A stretch of 64,000 nucleotides of DNA from Listronotus oregonensis (Eukaryota > Arthropoda > Insecta > Coleoptera > Curculionidae), in contig JAHBCN010000549.1 in assembly GCA_019359885.1 (NCBI GenBank), positions 25,001 through 89,000 on the forward strand, written 5' to 3'. Position numbers and translations under genes: made by a program. The notes beneath the pieces are model-generated. The model was not told the origin of the DNA and ran no database searches. It saw only the letters and a list, made by a program, of their open reading frames with translations. Below are positions 47,561-58,105 of this stretch, in pieces. How positions within the stretch are numbered: position 1 is the first letter of the stretch; every line of letters starts with the position of its first letter.

Positions 47561-48678
47561 GGAGCTAGAGAGGACTTTATCTTTTACTCGGTGATTACAA
47601 CGGCTTTGGCTTCTGAGATAGTCTAATTATACTAATTTCTTGATTGGATGCTAGCATGTCGATTTTCGGGACCAGGATTTTAGAGAAATTTTTAGTGGGC
47701 TTGGATTTTGCACCTTTTGCAATTTTTAAGGCTTCAGATGCTTTTTTTTACTTTATGTTAGCTATTATCCTTTAGAAAGTATTTTAAAATATTAAAAATT
47801 AATTTTGTGATTAATATGATAAATTAGATGTAATAAATTGTTAATTAAATGTAATAGATTGTTAAGTAGATGTTTAAATAACTGTAAAGAAAATATATGT
47901 TTTTTATAATTTGGCAAATATTTTTTATTTATATTTATATTTTGTTTGGCCGTAATGCGCTAATAACAAGTAAATTAAAATATTTAGATTATTAACGCTT
48001 TAAAATTACTATTTGGATTTCAAAAAACAATATTTAAATAAAAATTCTTTAAATATGAATTATTTGTCGTGGTTTAATTAAATACTTTGTATAAATAATA
48101 TACTTATTTAAAATGATCCCTCTATGTATAAAAAAAAACATATTATAGAGTCAGAGAGTCAAAAGGACTGCAATTAGGTTTTTACTTATTTGTATGTACA
48201 AAAATGTCATAACAATAAATTTTAGATTATAAAAATGTTAATTTTGAGGTATTTAAGGTTATAAAATGCCAATTTTCTGAATTCTGCTGTACGTACGTTT
48301 AGTAACTAAAAATCTGGATTCTTATTTGTTCAGCTTCAAGAAAAAGTTACTACCTACACTAACATACGCTTTTTTTGTTAGCTAAGGCTTACGTTATACA
48401 AAATTGTTGTAAATAGATAAATCCAAACAATAACAATTTCACCGCTCTAAAAAAAGTATCAGATCCAAAGATGATAGATCGTTTTCAAGGTATTTTTGCC
48501 TCCCAAGCACAAATTCGTGCTCAGAATTTGGCCGTCAGGTTACAATTTTTTAATCTCAAAAAAACAGGCCTGAAACACCAAAAATACACCAAAAAAAGAC
48601 CAGCATAAATAAAGAAAATTTGTTTTTTATTTTCCAAATGTATATTTATTGGAAACAGTCCCTAAAAATAGTTATCTT
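47561..48678. other. AT-rich spacer with short repeats
   Basis: About three ~21 bp units (AATTAGATGTAATAAATTGTT type) lie at 47823-47890. Otherwise nothing was recognised. Confidence 0.45.
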
Positions 48679-49178
48679 CCCTCAGAATTGATGTCTCATA
48701 TAATGCTTTTTTATAACTTTAAAGAAATCAAAATTAAACCGCTTTTCGACATATTTGGTATACGGGGGCTTTGGTGGTCGCTGATAACGAATCCAAAGTC
48801 AAATTTACAAAATTAAGATGGTATGTTCAATATGGCGGCCAACTTTCGAAACTCTTTTGATTTACTCCAACTTTGATACTTGGAGGTCTAAAAGGTCAGA
48901 TTGGGTTGGATTTTTAAAATTTAAAATCTGACTCTCAATTCGTGATCAGGATCTTAACACTCCTATGTAGCAAATTTGGCGTAATTCGAAATTGTTTTAA
49001 AATTTGGTTCGCCATATTGAACCCACCATCTTCAATTTTGCAAATATGCCTTTGGATTCGTATTAGAGACCCCGAAGCTCCCGCATATAAAATTTGACGC
49101 AAATCAGTAGATTTAAGAAAAATAATATTTTCTTTGAGGTGATAAAAAAAACGTCACGTAACACATCAATTCTGAGGG
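48679..49178. repeat. Foldback MITE, 500 bp
   Basis: A perfect 16 bp terminal match, CCCTCAGAATTGATGT (48679-48694) and its inverse (49163-49178). Further inward, paired words include GGGGGCTTTGGTGGTC with GAGACCCCGAAGCTCCC, GATTCGTTATC with GATTCGTATTAG, and GTTCAATATGGCGGCCAAC with GGTTCGCCATATTGAAC. No gene is present. Confidence 0.85.
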
Positions 49179-50254
49179 TAGATTATTATTTTCTATTTCT
49201 TAAAATATTTTTTTATCTTCTACTTTTTTTCAGGTTAGGAAAAATTGTGACCTGATGGCCTAATTCTGACCACGGATTCGTATTTGGAATATCACATCTC
49301 TGAGTTTAGTACTTTTTTTTAGATAGTGTTGTCTTTGTGTGTATTTTTTTACATTCTTGTCTCTACAGATGAAATTCAATAGACATAGTTTTCGTGACGT
49401 TCGACAAGTCCGTGCTGCTAAAATAATGAATTTTAATGTAATAACATACTTAAGTTTTCTTAGCAAAAATACATATAACTCGTTAATGTCTTTACACAGT
49501 TAAATAATGACTTTGATTGATAGATTAATTATATATCATACTTGGCATAACTAAGAAAAATTTTCGATGATCTTTATTAATAACATTCTATTATATCTAG
49601 TTTAATAATTTATTTTAACCATAACTAGTTTAATAATTAATTTTTACATCACTGACTCTGGATTTTAATGATTTTTAAAACGTTCTGCAAACAAGTTAGT
49701 ATCATTGTGACTACTACATTGCTTAAACTTTTTGGGCTTGCTAGGAATAACTTAAAGAGAAAAAAGAGTTGTGGTAAATTCCGACAAATTTTTTAACTAA
49801 AAAATATTGTTTTTCCTTTTAAAATAACAAGTGTTAATTTTTGAAGTTGCAAAAGATACAAAGTATTTTGCAAAAGAATAATTTTAATAGAAAATCCCTA
49901 ACACAAAATTTTTAAACTAAAAAAATGCATGGCTTTTTTGACTGTTTATATGTTATAAAATTGTGTTATTATTTTTTATTAGGGTAAAATTTTATTTACA
50001 TTTACATTTCTAAAAATAAATTATGATATTGATTAACAGTGTTACAGTCTACAAGAGCTTAATGCCTAAGTTCTTGTTAGCAAGAGGCAGTTTATTTACA
50101 TAGTACTTAACAATTTAAAGGGTTTGAGAACCCAAAGCAAAAGATAAGTACTTGCAGGCGACAGATTTTACCTTCTAGGCATTCTCGGGATAAAAGGCTT
50201 GACAGAATAAGGAGTTCGAGCTGCTCTAGAAGAGCTGAAATATAACATCGGCAT
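49179..50254. other. Unannotated AT-rich spacer
   Basis: No supported feature; the 68-codon frame at 49260-49466 (-) is unrecognised. Confidence 0.45.
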
Positions 50255-50894
50255 ACAAAAAAAAGTTGTCTGATCTTGGGATCCCACCACAGTTTATTTT
50301 CGTATTATGGGTCACTTTATCTGATTACGGAGTCTGTTTGACACCATCAAGTCGAGCACGATCGGATCACTACAGAAGGAAAGTTTGGCCTCCGAGAGTG
50401 TCTCTTGAGCCAGGAAAGAAAAATGTAACCAGCGCGCCATTAGTTCCGCAGAAAATTTTACTACCACCACTTCATAAAAATTGGGACTCAGAAAATTTTG
50501 TAAAGGCCATGAAATCAAGGAAGGTCGTGCTTTTGTTATTTAAATGAAAAGTTCCCTTAATCAGTGATGCTAAAATTAACAGGACGAAAATATTGGTACG
50601 GTAGTTTAGGAAACTTCTTCGCAGATGAGCAATTCATTATCCGTACTTGACAGGTCAAAGGAAAAAGACGCTTGGAATGCCGTTAAAATGGTTGCAACGA
50701 ATTTTCTGGGAAACATAAAAGCTGAAAACTATAAAGACCTGGTTGCCCAACTTTTTTCTTGTTACCAAAATCTAGGGTGCAATATGTCCTTGAAAATTCA
50801 TTTCTTGGATTCTCATCTGGATTACTTTCCGGAGAATTGTGGAGCTGTAAGTGACGAACACGGTGAGAGGTTCCACCAGGATATTCAAGTTTAA
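50255..50894 (+). pseudogene. Orphan insect repeat-associated protein fragment
   Basis: Two open pieces with a break between them. 50266-50547 contains CLTPSSRARSDHYRRKVWPP, EPGKKNVTSAPLVPQKILLP, PPLHKNW and NFVKAM. 50625-50894 contains EKDAWNAVKMVATNFLGN, LGCNMSLKIHFLDSHLDYF and PENCGAVSDEHGERFHQDI. The order (LLPPLHIKLG-FVKAL, W--VK-FLGN, NMSLK-HFL-SHLD-FPEN-G-VS-E-GERFHQDI) matches a protein of unknown function found in many copies in insect genomes and usually considered transposon-derived. The middle is deleted or frameshifted. An AGGTCA-type repeat begins right at its 3' end. Confidence 0.65.
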
Positions 50895-51320
50895 GTTGGG
50901 AAAGAAACCGTTTAGGCTGACAAAAATGCCTTACCAATATGTATTTTGGGTCTCTAAAACAGAATTCTGGGTCCGTTTGACCCCACCACATCGAATTAAA
51001 AAAAAACGTGTAGGCCAGGTATTTTCCCAATATGACCTGAGAATCATCATGAGCCCGAGGTGATGGGTACGTCATGGTCTAAATGGTTGTTTCTTAATTT
51101 GACCTTAAAATGACCTTGACACTGACGTAATGAGGTTAATTGAACCCGGATTCAAACTCAGCGACGAAAATACATATAGGTACGGTAGTCTTTACGGCTT
51201 AAACGGTTTTTTTTTTATATAATTCGACTTTTAAATGTCTTTGATCCTAACGTGACGAGGTCAAACGAACCACTATTTCGGACACAACGAGCCAAAATTC
51301 TAAAATATATTATAAGTGAA
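50895..51320. repeat. Second AGGTCA-type repeat block (diverged)
   Basis: Modules with TTGACCTTAAAATGACCTTG, CTGACGTAATGAGGT, GAACCCGGATTCAAACTCAG and CGACG resemble the repeat at 3.3-4.0 kb. A GACGAGGTCAAACGAACC module follows near 51255. Divergence is greater than at 3.3-4.0 kb. Confidence 0.55.
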
Positions 51321-51405
51321 TTTCGGGATCAGGCAACTGTTTTTTCCTATTTGACCTAGAAATTACCTTGAACCTATCGTGGTAAGGACCCAAAATACTG
51401 AAATA

Positions 51406-52447
51406 CAGGGTGTCCAAAAATGACAATGAAAAATTTTAAGGTACGATTCTATATAAAAAAAAAGAAAAAAAGTTCATATTAACATAGGTCCGGAAATGCT
51501 TCCAGAGGGAGCTACAGGCCCTTGAAGATGGTGTCATAAAAGTAATTTTTATTTAATTTATTAGGATTCGTTTACAATACAGAAATTAGCTTCTACGTAT
51601 AAGTTAGAGTAATTGGAGGTCACTTTTTGAAAATATCAGGAGACCCATATTGTAACCAGTGGCGTGGAAACAAAGGTGTGGTTAGTTATTTAGGGTAATA
51701 TTTTTTTTCGCCCAGTGTATTTTTGCTATCTTTTAAATAAAGTATGTTTCTTTAAACATTTTTATGTAAAAAGGTACCCTAGGAATAAAGTCGTATAGTC
51801 GACGGTTTTCGAGATAAACGGACTTAAAAGGACGACTGCAGTGCGTAAATACAGTAAACACAGGTGATTTTAAAAATGTACCCAATGTCGTAAGTACCAG
51901 TAAATTCGTTTTTCTTTTTGGCAATAAGTGTAAAAGAATAATTACATTTTAAAATAGTATTTAAGCATCTTCTTATTTTTATTACCTAGCCTGTTTACTG
52001 TATTCACGAACTGCAGTAGTCCTTTTAAGTCCGTTTACCTCAAAAACCGTCGACTATACGACTTTATACCAAGGGTACCTTTTTATGTAAAAATGTTCAA
52101 AGTAACATAACTTAGTTAAAAGATAGCGAAAATACATTCGGCGAAAAAAAATATTACCCCAAATAACTAACCACCTCTTTGTTTCGACGCCACTGGTTGC
52201 AATATGGGTCACCTGATATTTTCAAAAAGTGACCTCCAATTACTCTCACCTATACGTAGAAGTTAATTTCTGTATTGTAAGTAGATCCTTATAAATTAAA
52301 TAAAAATTACTTTTATTACACCATCTTCAAGGGCCTGTAGCTCTGTCTGGAAGCATTTCCGGACCTATGTTAATATAAACTTTCTTTCATATCTTTTTAT
52401 GTGGAATCGTACCTTAAAATTTTTCATCGTCATTTCCGGACACCCCG
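51406..52447. mobile_element. Foldback MITE, 1,042 bp, TA-flanked
   Basis: Left end CAGGGTGTCCAAAAATGAC, right end inverted (GTCATTTCCGGACACCCCG), each next to TA (51404-51405, 52448-52449). The arms (~440 bp) are nearly identical when inverted: GGTCCGGAAATGCTTCCAGA, CTACAGGCCCTTGAAGATGG, AGTGGCGTGGAAACAAAG, ATAGTCGACGGTTTTCGAG and GGACTTAAAAGGACGACTGC all recur. The loop is about 51890-51980. No coding capacity; the high arm identity suggests a young copy. Confidence 0.93.
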
Positions 52448-52744
52448 TATACTATGGCAAGATCTTGAAATCAATTTTTTTTGTGTGCCGGTGTTACACA
52501 AAAGAGTGACACTATGTGTTCTATTGAAAGCCGCAGGAAAACGAATTTTGTTGTTTAATTTTCGGGAGCTATTAAAATGTTTTAAAAATTGCAACATATT
52601 CCCTACAGCTCATTGATGGACAAACATAGCATACGGTGTTTTATGAATAAGGAGGTCTTTAATAAGAAGAATAGGTTTTTGCTGGGAATAAATTAAAAAT
52701 GTGGTAATTTGTGAAAGAAACCATTTTTCAGATAGGAGAACAGT
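52448..52744. other. Spacer
   Basis: No feature was recognised. Confidence 0.45.
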
Positions 52745-53105
52745 AGCCCAATATGTTTTTTAGATTTGTGGCGGATTCATGTAATAATATGTTTTTTTTG
52801 GGAGTACTCGCCTTAAAATTTTCTAGAAAATGAGACCACTTCTGTCAAGGTCTCGGGGTATATCAAACTGAGCCTGCTTAGCCCCATTGACCCCTATGAA
52901 TTAATAATAGAATAATATTTTTGATTTTGTTTTGTTTTACGGCTTATCTTCTTTTTTGTTGCAGGCGATCTGCAAGTTCAGAGGGGTCAGTAGGGCCGAG
53001 CAGGCTCAGCTCGCTATACCCCGGGACCTGGACCGAAGTGGTCCCATTTCCTAGAAAATGTCAAGGCGAGTACTCACAAAAAACATATTAAAACAGTTGT
53101 CCATG
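52745..53105. repeat. Foldback MITE with TGTGGCGGATTCATG start (copy 1)
   Basis: The left arm (about 52797-52900) and right arm (about 52980-53090) are inverted: GTACTCGCCTT with AAGGCGAGTAC, ATTTTCTAGAAAATGAGACCAC with GGTCCCATTTCCTAGAAAATG, ACTGAGCCTGCTTAGCCCCA with GGCCGAGCAGGCTCAGC. The arms are moderately GC-rich. The left outer part, TTGTGGCGGATTCATG at 52755, is shared with a half copy at 57.6 kb. Confidence 0.8.
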
Positions 53106-53144
53106 TTTGATCTAATTTGTAATACATACAATTTAGAACTACTT

Positions 53145-53400
53145 TTTTTCATCTTTTGGTTCGAAAAAGATGTAAAACTTTTTCTAGCTACTGTGGATAT
53201 ATTTACAACCAACGTCCTTTAGGACCATTTTCGAAGGTAACGCCAACCAAGTTAAAGTCTTTGCTCTGTAGTATCCGGCCATTATATGAAGGTTATAGAA
53301 GTTGATTTTTTTCGTGTCTTTGCAGCATTAAATTGAAAAATTTTTAGTGCACCAATCCAGTAGTAATTTTAGGTCTTGTGAAAGAGATATCTGTATACAT
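53145..53400 (-). pseudogene. Jockey-type fragment (RT downstream segment)
   Basis: Minus strand pieces VARKVLHLFR, LQSKDFNLVGVTFENGPK and LQRHEKN correspond to the segment after the RT palm in the element at 46.4-47.6 kb, which has LQNKEPFNIVGATFENN. Only about 80 codons are recognisable, in broken frames. Confidence 0.55.
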
Positions 53401-54889
53401 GCTTATTTTCTCAATCAGATTTAGGCTTTAATATCATGAAAGTCTTGTATGCAATAATTTTTATTTTAACTTTGTAATATATTTTAAAACATATTCAAAA
53501 ACTAAAAAAAAGAATAATAAGCGAATAAAATTTTAAAAGCAAAACGAATATTTTAATATTGTTTTTAAAATCTCCTAACTGATAAAAAAAGACATTTAAT
53601 AAATTTAAATTTCATCATTTCTTTCGTCATTTCCTGCAAATTATATTACATTATATTTTAAAAAGAGTTGTCTCTCGTAAACACTTTTTAAATTGAAAAA
53701 TATTTAAATAACATAAATTTGCCTTCTACGTTATATTTAAAAGAAATACAGAAAGAAAGGGCGTAGTCATGGCAACACGATTTTGAAATATAATCTGCTC
53801 CCTTTCCGTTCTGGGTTAGTAGGTTGTTTAAAAATGACTAAATATTTGCTTTTACTTTATAAAAATAAATAAAATACTTTAAATTTTTGACAATTTATTG
53901 TTGATGTTTCAACAAAAGGGTTAAATATAATGATTCTGAAGGTTGGAAAAAATGCTCAGATAATATTTAACCTTAGCAAATAGTACTTTATGTAACTTAA
54001 ATGAGGCTAAAATACCTTAACAAACTTAAAATTATTTATTTATCAAGGAAATACTTCTGCAAGCGCATTTCCAAGTTATTTTTAGGGACTTTTGACCAAA
54101 TCTTTATTTGCAGCACTAATTAAAACTGAACAATACTAACTTAACTTTTTTGTTTAAAGAATAATTATTTATCCAAAACCTTTTAAATAGATCATAGAAC
54201 CGTAATAATTGGTGCATCCCTAGTTGCATTATTAAAAGTTTTTTTGCTTATAAAAAAAAATTTAAAAAATGTTTTTAAGACTTAAAAGCAGGCAAGAAGG
54301 CAAATAAATTATTAGTATCCTATGTGAGAAACTAGTTTTACTAGTTTAAGAGTAAAATATTTGATTCTTCTGCATATAAATGAGTATATTTACTCTGTGG
54401 GTGCTCATTCAAAAGGCACGATATTTGTTCTCAAAATTACAACATGTATACTATTAAGTAGTTGCAAAAACTATTCGAACCTTAACTAAGATATTTCTGT
54501 TTTTTTGTTTATCCCAAATTTTAGTGTAAAAGTACGTGTTTGCAAGAGGTAAACATGTTTATTTACAACCATACATGTAATACCGACATAACTAACTCTA
54601 ATGAAGGTTTTAAAGTGTCACATTACTTACGCCTACCCCCCAGTGGGCGGACAACCCTGTCGCGTCGTGGTAGTGGGCGAGCACCTTTATGTGATTTTTG
54701 TTTTTTTTTTTAATAATAAATCGTCTATTTTACTTATTTGAATCACAAATTACTTAAAATTTGTAAAAAAAAAAATTTAAAAAAAAATGTTAATGTTTTA
54801 CCTTGAAAAAATCCTGAAAATTCTGTTTTTTGATTTTAACTCAAAAAATATTGCATTTAGACAAAAAAGTTAAATAACCTCTTCTTCTT
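53401..54889. other. Unannotated AT-rich spacer
   Basis: No gene or clear repeat. A short GC-richer patch (54632-54690) has no recognised product. Confidence 0.45.
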
Positions 54890-56819
54890 CTTTTTCTTGG
54901 AAGCCGTCTTTTACTACCGGAGGCAGCGCAGCCTCATGGGCTTTTTGTGCCCAGTCTCCGATTGTCTTTTATACCAATCCTCCCATTAGTCTTGGTCCTT
55001 CTACAAGTCTGTATAAACCCGAGACTGGTTGGTTGATATATTTCTGTAGGCTCATTTTCGGTTGCCCAAATAATGCCTGTCTTTTGTGATTTAACGCTTC
55101 ACATTCACACAGTATGTGGTAGGCTGTTTCTTCACCCTCGTCGCACATTCTGCAACTTGGGTCCCCATTGTATGAGCCTATCTTGTGTAGGTGTCCTCTT
55201 AGGTTATCGTGCCCTGTTAGCAACCCTACTTTGTCTAAGTAGTTTTGGATGGACCCCTTATGAAGCTCTTTCCATGTCTTATTCTACCGAGGTTCTCCCA
55301 GTATTCCTTGTGTTTGTTTCGGATCCATTCCCTTGTTTGCCCTCGTGCTGTGGTTTTGGTCACTCCAAGGGCAGGTTCTGGTCCAAAGTATGAAGTGGAT
55401 GATCCATGTCTCGCTAGCTCATCCGCTTTTTGTTGCCTTCTATTCCCGAATGTCCTGGTACCCACAGTAGAGTTACTCTGTTGCGTTCTCCCAGGACCTC
55501 CAGTTCTTTTTGGCATTCCCATGTCAGCTTGGACGTCACCTTGGGGTTTACTAGTGCCCCTAGTGACGCTTGGCTATCTGTTATTATGCAGATCCGCTTA
55601 TTTTTGTAAGCCCTCCTGTTCTTTTCTCTTGCACAATGCAGTAAAGCATATATTTCTGTTTGAAATACAGAACTGTGTGTTCCTAGTAGAATGGAGAATT
55701 GTGAATGCCTCATTTCACTGTACACGCACGCTTCAGTTCCCTGCTCGGTTTTCGAACCATACGTATACCAGACGATGTCTCCAACCGTGCCGGGGAGATC
55801 GGGTTGCTGCCACTCACTTCGGTCTGGAATTTTTACCTCGTAGTTTTTGTTGAATGAGTATTGGGGAATCATCTGGTCTGTTCTTTCATCCAGGATGTTG
55901 CCACCAACTTGACTTTTTATGTTGTTGTGTCCCAAACTAGCGTAGACACCAGTTGGTTTTTGTTGCAGTCGGAAGTAGCTCATTCTTGCCTCTTCCATCA
56001 CTATGAGGTTAAGTGATGGAAGGTCTAAGAGACATTTCATGGCTGTTGTTGGGGTTGTTTTAATTGCTCCTGTTATAGCTAAGGAAGCAAGACTCTGTAC
56101 CTTGGCCAGTTCTGTAACAGCAGTTCTTTGTCGCATTTTTGTCCACTATACCAGTGATGCGTATGTTATCATAGGCCTTACCACCATGGTGTATAACCAA
56201 TAAACCACGTTTGGTTTAAGGCCCCATATTTTTCCATGAGAGCGTCTGATTAACATAAGAGTCATCTCCGCTTTCTTTTTTGTTTTCTAAAGATGTTGGT
56301 TCTAGGTAAGTTTAGAGTCTAGGATGACATCCAGATATTTTACCTCTCCCACAATCTTGATAGCTTCACCTCGTAGGTTCAGGGGTCCTAAACCCTCTAG
56401 ATTTCTCTTTTTGGTGAGGGCAACTATGGCTGATTTGGAGGGATTTATGTTTAGTCCCTCCTTTCTCGTCCATCTGGTGACTGCGTTTAGGGCCTGTTGC
56501 AATTTATCCCTTAAAAGTATTGTTAAATTTTTCTTGGGCCATAATGACGAGATCGTCTGCGTATCCCAATATTTGGTGCCCTTTCAGTTAAAGGACATTT
56601 AGTAAGTCGTCCATGACAAGGTTCCACAGCAGTGGGGGCAAAACTCCCCCTTGCGGACATCCTCGCTCAACCCGAGCTACAAGAGTTTCTTCAGGTATTG
56701 AAGTATATACTGATCTGCTCTTAAGCATGCAGTCTATCCACCTGCAGCTTGTTGCGTCGATCCCTCTGCGCCTCGACGCGTTTGAGATAGATATAAGGGA
56801 CGTGTTGTTAAACGCTCCT
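54885..56819 (-). pseudogene. R1/I-group non-LTR retrotransposon, RT + RNase H + Cys/His end
   Basis: The element is 5'-truncated at about 56819, within the RT. Minus strand: GAFNNTSLISIS and CRWIDCMLKSRSVYT; motif B CPQGGVLPPLLWNLVMDDLL; the catalytic box GYADDLVIMAQEKFN (YADD codons 56552-56563); RWTRKEGLNINPSKSAIV; LGPLNLRGEAIKIVGEVKYLD (56302-56502). The open piece 55414-56136 follows: RQRTAVTELAKVQSLASLAI, the RNase H with YTYGSKTEQGTEACVYSE, FQTEIYALLHCARE, ICIITDSQASLGAL and NRVTLLWVPGHSGIEGN. After a frameshift: ADELARHGSSTSYFGPEP (55235-55522), then LTGHDNLRGHLHKIGSYN, SCRMCDEGEETAYHILCEC (54969-55223). The DGS box is YGS, so an RNase H acidic residue is lost. The tail is short AAG repeats near 54885-54895. 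Confidence 0.92.
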
Positions 56820-57597
56820 TAATTAAACGTCTTTTAAAAATATATCGTTTATTTTTTTTTAAGTTTCGTATATCTAAACAAGCGACAAATAATTATTTCA
56901 ATACTTCCTTCGACGAGACGCTGAACATATAGGTAAAGCAACAGGGAGCAACTAAATGACCTCTGATATGAGCGAACTTAACTCACCTAGACTTTTTTCT
57001 TTAAAGCATCTAAAATTTGTTATTTATAAAACACAACTTGCTTATAATTTTTTATTTTAAGCCCTTGTAATAATTCATAATGTCGATGCCATGATCAATA
57101 CGTAATATAGACGGAGTTAGGAGGTAGGATATAAGACTGAAGCTGTTTAAGATTTTTTGTTACTTTCGGGCAAGTCTGATTTAACACTATTTACAAATTG
57201 GGGTGCTAGAGAACTAAAACTTGTTAGGTTAGCCGTATCTTTGTCAGTCATTTTAAAATAAAAAAAAACTTTTCCATTTCCCTCACCCATTTTCCACAAT
57301 CATTTCTCCTAGTCGTGTTCTCTTATTTTTCTTACTTTTTTAATAAAGTAAACTACGATGTAATACCTTTATTAAACAATTCTTATATCTAATTAACATA
57401 AGCGTCACCTCACGCTTGTAAAAAAACTATTCCTAAGCTTGTGGAAAATCTTTTTCTGCACTCGACTGCTTTAACCGAACCTTTGCATCGTTCGGTCAAC
57501 TAGGCAGTCTCGTGCGGATAAAGTAGATATTAAACATTTGTTAGAAAAATAACTTTTTTGAAAATAAGTCAAATTATTTTATAAATATGTTTTATAC
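56820..57597. other. Unannotated spacer
   Basis: AT-rich, with no recognisable gene or repeat. Confidence 0.45.
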
Positions 57598-57755
57598 TTT
57601 TGTGGCGGATTCATGTTTCTGTATGTTTTCTTTGAGATACTCGCCTTACTTTTTTTGGAAAGTGGGACCTATTCGGTCCGTGTCCCGGGGTATAACGAAC
57701 TGAGCCTGCTTAGCCCTATTGACCCCTATGAACTTGCAGATCGCCTGCAAAAATC
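57598..57755. repeat. Half copy of the TGTGGCGGATTCATG MITE (copy 2)
   Basis: This matches the left arm of the element at 52745-53105: TTGTGGCGGATTCATGT, ACTCGCCTTA, GTCCCGGGGTATAACGAAC, TGAGCCTGCTTAGCCC and ATTGACCCCTATGAA. It lacks the right arm. The open frame across it is not a gene. Confidence 0.75.
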
Positions 57756-58105
57756 AAAAATATTAATCTACGTTTTGGTGGCAAGTCGGCCACCGTTTTC
57801 AATATAATATTGAAATAAAAAAATAAACACATTTTTTTAAAATTTTGCTCTAAAAAACTTGAAAAATTCTAATAGCATTTAAATTTTTTATGACAAAACG
57901 TCATATTTAAGTGCGTGTAATAGATAATGTAAAACAATAAGTTTAAATACATACTACCCAAAGCAACAAAAGTGACAATCTCCAAAACTCCTCAAAACTA
58001 CCACTAAAAACATATTTTTCTTTTAAAAGGTTGCTTTGGGCAGCTTATCGATAACACTTTGATGTTTTTAATTAAAACAATTTTTTTACGAAAATAAATT
58101 ATCTA
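57756..58105. other. Spacer
   Basis: AT-rich; no feature. Confidence 0.45.

Noticed and set aside
55245..55853. 202-codon open frame on the plus strand
   Set aside because: It lies opposite the RNase H and Cys/His coding region of the R1/I-type element, whose minus-strand frames carry all recognisable motifs.
57613..57807. 64-codon frame
   Set aside because: It lies on the half copy of the TGTGGCGGATTCATG MITE and has no family similarity.
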